Source: Portunus trituberculatus
Taxonomy: Eukaryota; Arthropoda; Malacostraca; Decapoda; Portunidae
Direction: 5' to 3'
NCBI RefSeq assembly: GCF_017591435.1
Contig: NC_059294.1
Coordinates: 10,136,001-10,200,000 of the forward strand
DNA length: 64,000 bases
Positions 59,207 through 64,000 of the stretch are shown in pieces. Every line of letters begins with the position of its first letter. Position 1 is the stretch's first letter. The notes beneath the pieces are model-generated. The model was not told the DNA's origin and searched no databases. It was given only the letters and a program-made list of their open reading frames with translations. The translations under genes were made by a program, and so were the position numbers.

Positions 59207-59601
59207 CCATCAACAGGCTCATAAATCACAGTCGCGTCCAATACTCAGGGACGCAAGATTTTAGGAAAACTGTTTATATTTAGTTTTTAAAATATTTTCT
59301 GTCTCTATATTTATATTCTTATCGTCTTAAGAAGGGGCGCCACTTGGCCTTGTTGAACCAAATGATCAGTCTGTCATTCTCAGCTATCTTTTTTTTTTAT
59401 AAAACTCGCTTTAAAACATTGATTAAGTTTATTATTTGATTCAGATTGATGAGATGCTACTTTTTTCGCCGTCCAGTAGCAGTATAAGGTTAAGTATTCC
59501 TTCTCAGCAGCAATATGGAGGCTATGGCTGCTATGACACTGTTCTCTTATCCTTTTATTTTATTTCTTTTTATCTTACGACGTTCTTTTTGTTTCTTTCA
59601 G

Positions 59602-60116
59602 GACATGGAAGCCGACCACCACTCCCAAGATTCAACGATTTCAAGTGAACTCCAGGTGAATTATTCCAAGTATTTTCTTATCTATTCACCTGTTTCTGGA
59701 GTACTGCCTTTTTTTTTCGCCATGCAGAGTTCAAACACATTTACATCTCGCTGGCCAACGGTCGCCGGACTGGATTTACTCGCCACGTTTACACTTGTAT
59801 ATGGATGCGCATAATATTTCACAGCGGATAATCAGTTTCATTCTTCGTTTCCTCCCCCGTAGTTTCTCCCAAGTCCATTTTCTCCTTTGCTTTTCTTTCC
59901 TCAGCGCAAATGTTTATGGCTTGGAGCTCATTCCTCTTTTCAAATTGTGCTAGTTTTTATCTCCTCTCTCATTCCGTGCACTTGTTCCCCCAGGTTGCCA
60001 AGTGCTCGTTTGTGCGGCCCAACTTTGGCACTGAGGCCGGATATTGCCGAATTATGAACGGTCCCCTGAGCTCTCGTTCCTCACATGATTCACGACACGG
60101 ATGCGAGTATACGTGA
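59602..60116 (+). CDS. Candidate two-exon 3' end of an unidentified gene
   Basis: Exon 59602-59655 has acceptor gtttctttcag and donor gtgaat, and reads DMEADHHSQDSTISSELQ. Exon 59994-60116 has acceptor ttcccccag and reads VAKCSFVRPNFGTEAGYCRI on to HGCEYT and TGA. Both are phase 0, so the splice is consistent. Sequence is non-repetitive with long pyrimidine tracts before both acceptors. I do not recognise the protein. Confidence 0.25.
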
Positions 60117-60877
60117 TTCATAGAGGGTTTTTTGAGATTCCTGGCAGTTCATGGGGGAGGAAACTAAACAGAGCGAAGGTGGATGAGTCAGTGCTTGCCG
60201 CTTTTCTTTCATCCCGTTTTCTCCCGCGTCAGAACACCCTCAACAGGTCCACGTGCTTCATAAAACACGCAGGGAAGGGTGAAGGGCGGCTTCTCTGTGA
60301 AGGAAGGAGCGCCAGAGGTCACAACTCCCGAGCATAAAGGCTGATTACGCGGCCTCACACAACACTTCCTCCTACACCTCCCACACGCCTTATCACACGC
60401 CCCCTCGCCTTTCATCTCCAGCCACGCCCCCTTCTCGCCGTACCCACGTCCTCCCACGCACGCCATTATCTCCCATACCTCCTTCCTTCCCTCCCACGTC
60501 ATTTGTCTCTCTGATAAGAGGAAAAGTAATGGGTAAACAGGATACCTAGCTATGTAATTTTAGTGGTTGAGACTCGATCATCTACAGAAAGGTCTCGGCC
60601 TCTCGTGTCCCTTGCCGCCTTGCTTCCCAGAGGTATTTGAGAGGGTGAGGGGGTGTTGGGGGGGTTTGGAGGGGCTTGTTAGCGGCCGTCACACCTGTCC
60701 GCCGCCCCTACCTGTGCAGAATAGAACCCAAATTGCTCGTAACTCTCCAATAAAGTCCTAATAAAGGTGCAGATCCCATCGAGAGTATTAGTTTATGTAC
60801 CTGGGATTGCTACAGAGGGTGGTGGTGGTGGTGGTGGTAGGAGCATGAGAACGAGTAGGTGGAGAGAGCACAGGGAG

Positions 60878-61401
<524 letters not shown>

Positions 61402-61558
61402 TTTATTACTTCACCAAAATTTTTCCACTTTTTCATTTTTTTCTATATTATCATCGCATTTCTTAATTTTAACAATCTTGTCTTCAAGTACTGCAGTTTT
61501 TTTTTTCTCTCTCTACTTGTTTCTTCTCATCATTATCATTTTTTTTTTCCGCCCTGAT

Positions 61559-61773
61559 TTAACTCCTTCAGTACCATGACGCGTTTCCATATTCATTCTG
61601 GTTACTATATGGTGGTTGTATACAGCTTCAGTAACTTATGTGGGGTGTTAGAATAGTTAAGACTCTGCCCTTTATTCTTTTGAACTTCCATAGACCCTTC
61701 CTAATGTAAACAAAATCGTTTAATTACACGCAAAACTCAAGGCAAAAATGCGTCCCTGTACCGAACGGATTAA
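61559..61773 (+). mobile_element. TTAA-flanked MITE, copy 9
   Basis: TTAA at both ends (61559-61562 and 61770-61773). Internal sequence somewhat diverged (GGTTACTATATGGTGG). Confidence 0.75.
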
Positions 61774-62140
61774 AAACTTATAATGAAATCTTCCACCTAT
61801 AACTTTTCTCTCTCCTTCTCACTTCCTCCCTCACCCTTTTTCTTATCTCCTCTTCCTCCCACAGTACCGCAGCCTCTCACCTCTGTCCTTCCTTATTTCT
61901 CCCCCTTATCTTTCTACTTTCTCCCGTTCTCCACCCCATCTCCTTCTATCTCTTACTCCTCCCTGCTTATCTGACCCTTTTTTTTACTTTCCTCTCTACC
62001 TCCCCTTTCTATTTTTTTTTCTTCTTTCCTCCGTTCTCCTTTTCTCCATCAATTGAAACCTTCATGGGTCTCTTTTCCACTCTTACCTATTTGTTGCCTA
62101 TTTATACGACCGTTCTTGCTCTCTATACCGTTACTCTATC

Positions 62141-63404
<1,264 letters not shown>

Positions 63405-63731
63405 TGCCTCTCCTATTCTTCTTCTTTTCGATTCCTCCCATAACACCCCATAAGCTTCTTCTTCCTGACCTCAATCTAGCCAGGCAGAAAATACCTCTTG
63501 GTGCTCTGGTATCAGGGAAAATTATACTCTCTAATCTGTTCCTCTTGACTGGTTTTCTCTTTAGTCCTCATCTTTTGGCGTGGTATCAGGATTCCCGCAG
63601 AGGAGGATAAGGATGAGGAAGAGGAGGAGGAGGAGGAGGAGTGGGAGGAGGAAAAGGGTAGGTGGATATGTGGGATTAAATTAATTGATCTGCATTTCCT
63701 TTCTTTAATGTGATACCTGAGGGTCTGTGGG

Positions 63732-63876
<145 letters not shown>

Positions 63877-64000
63877 CTTTCTTCCCCAGGTGTGTCGGTA
63901 CTCTTTTTGCCTGAACCACCCTTTGAAGTGCAGTTTTGTATGGGTCGCGCCCTTAGCCTTACCCTTAACCCTTATCCACCATCCCTGCACCCCCATCCAC

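Overview
The window looks like nuclear DNA of a decapod crustacean, most likely a crab. The evidence is spliced genes with GT-AG introns, a tRNA-derived SINE, a small TTAA-flanked transposon family, and a very high load of perfect microsatellites of the (CA)n, (GA)n, (CCT)n, (AGT)n and (AAT)n types. Adding up the tracts listed gives very roughly a tenth of the sequence. Nothing looks bacterial or viral. The species assignment is inference.

The only genes I can read with confidence are two paralogues of inscuteable (insc), the adaptor that links the Par3/Bazooka polarity complex to Pins/LGN during oriented and asymmetric cell division. Copy A is on the + strand (nine coding exons, 10567-14821). 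Copy B is on the - strand (nine matching exons, 21247-18043). They face each other tail to tail, with stop codons 3.2 kb apart. Every intron position and phase agrees. Both keep the N-terminal LGN-binding helix, an armadillo-type repeat body, and a C-terminal PDZ ligand (ESFV or ESYV). Copy B also has a 1.3-kb Ser-rich, polyQ-containing N-terminal exon at 43891-42590. It lies 21.3 kb upstream and its splice phase fits the next exon exactly. No equivalent is visible upstream of copy A. Identity between the copies is mosaic: two blocks are almost identical through introns, while other exons and introns differ, which suggests gene conversion between inverted copies. The large N-terminal exon has a one-base frame problem.

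Layout: 1-10.5 kb holds microsatellites, a diverged tandem repeat and two MITEs. 10.5-15.7 kb is copy A with its 3' UTR. 15.7-18.0 kb is the inter-gene spacer. 18.0-21.25 kb is the conserved part of copy B. 21.25-42.59 kb is a giant copy B intron full of simple repeats, three MITEs and a degenerate GGTTA-rich array. 42.59-43.89 kb is the copy B N-terminal exon. 43.9-64 kb is simple repeats, four MITEs, one full-length SINE, a weak tRNA-like relic and one weak two-exon gene candidate.

The dispersed element, nine copies of about 210 bp, has TTAA ends and inverted termini of the piggyBac type. Two copies interrupt older tandem arrays, so the insertion sites can be reconstructed. Most other long open frames are translations of microsatellites and were not annotated.
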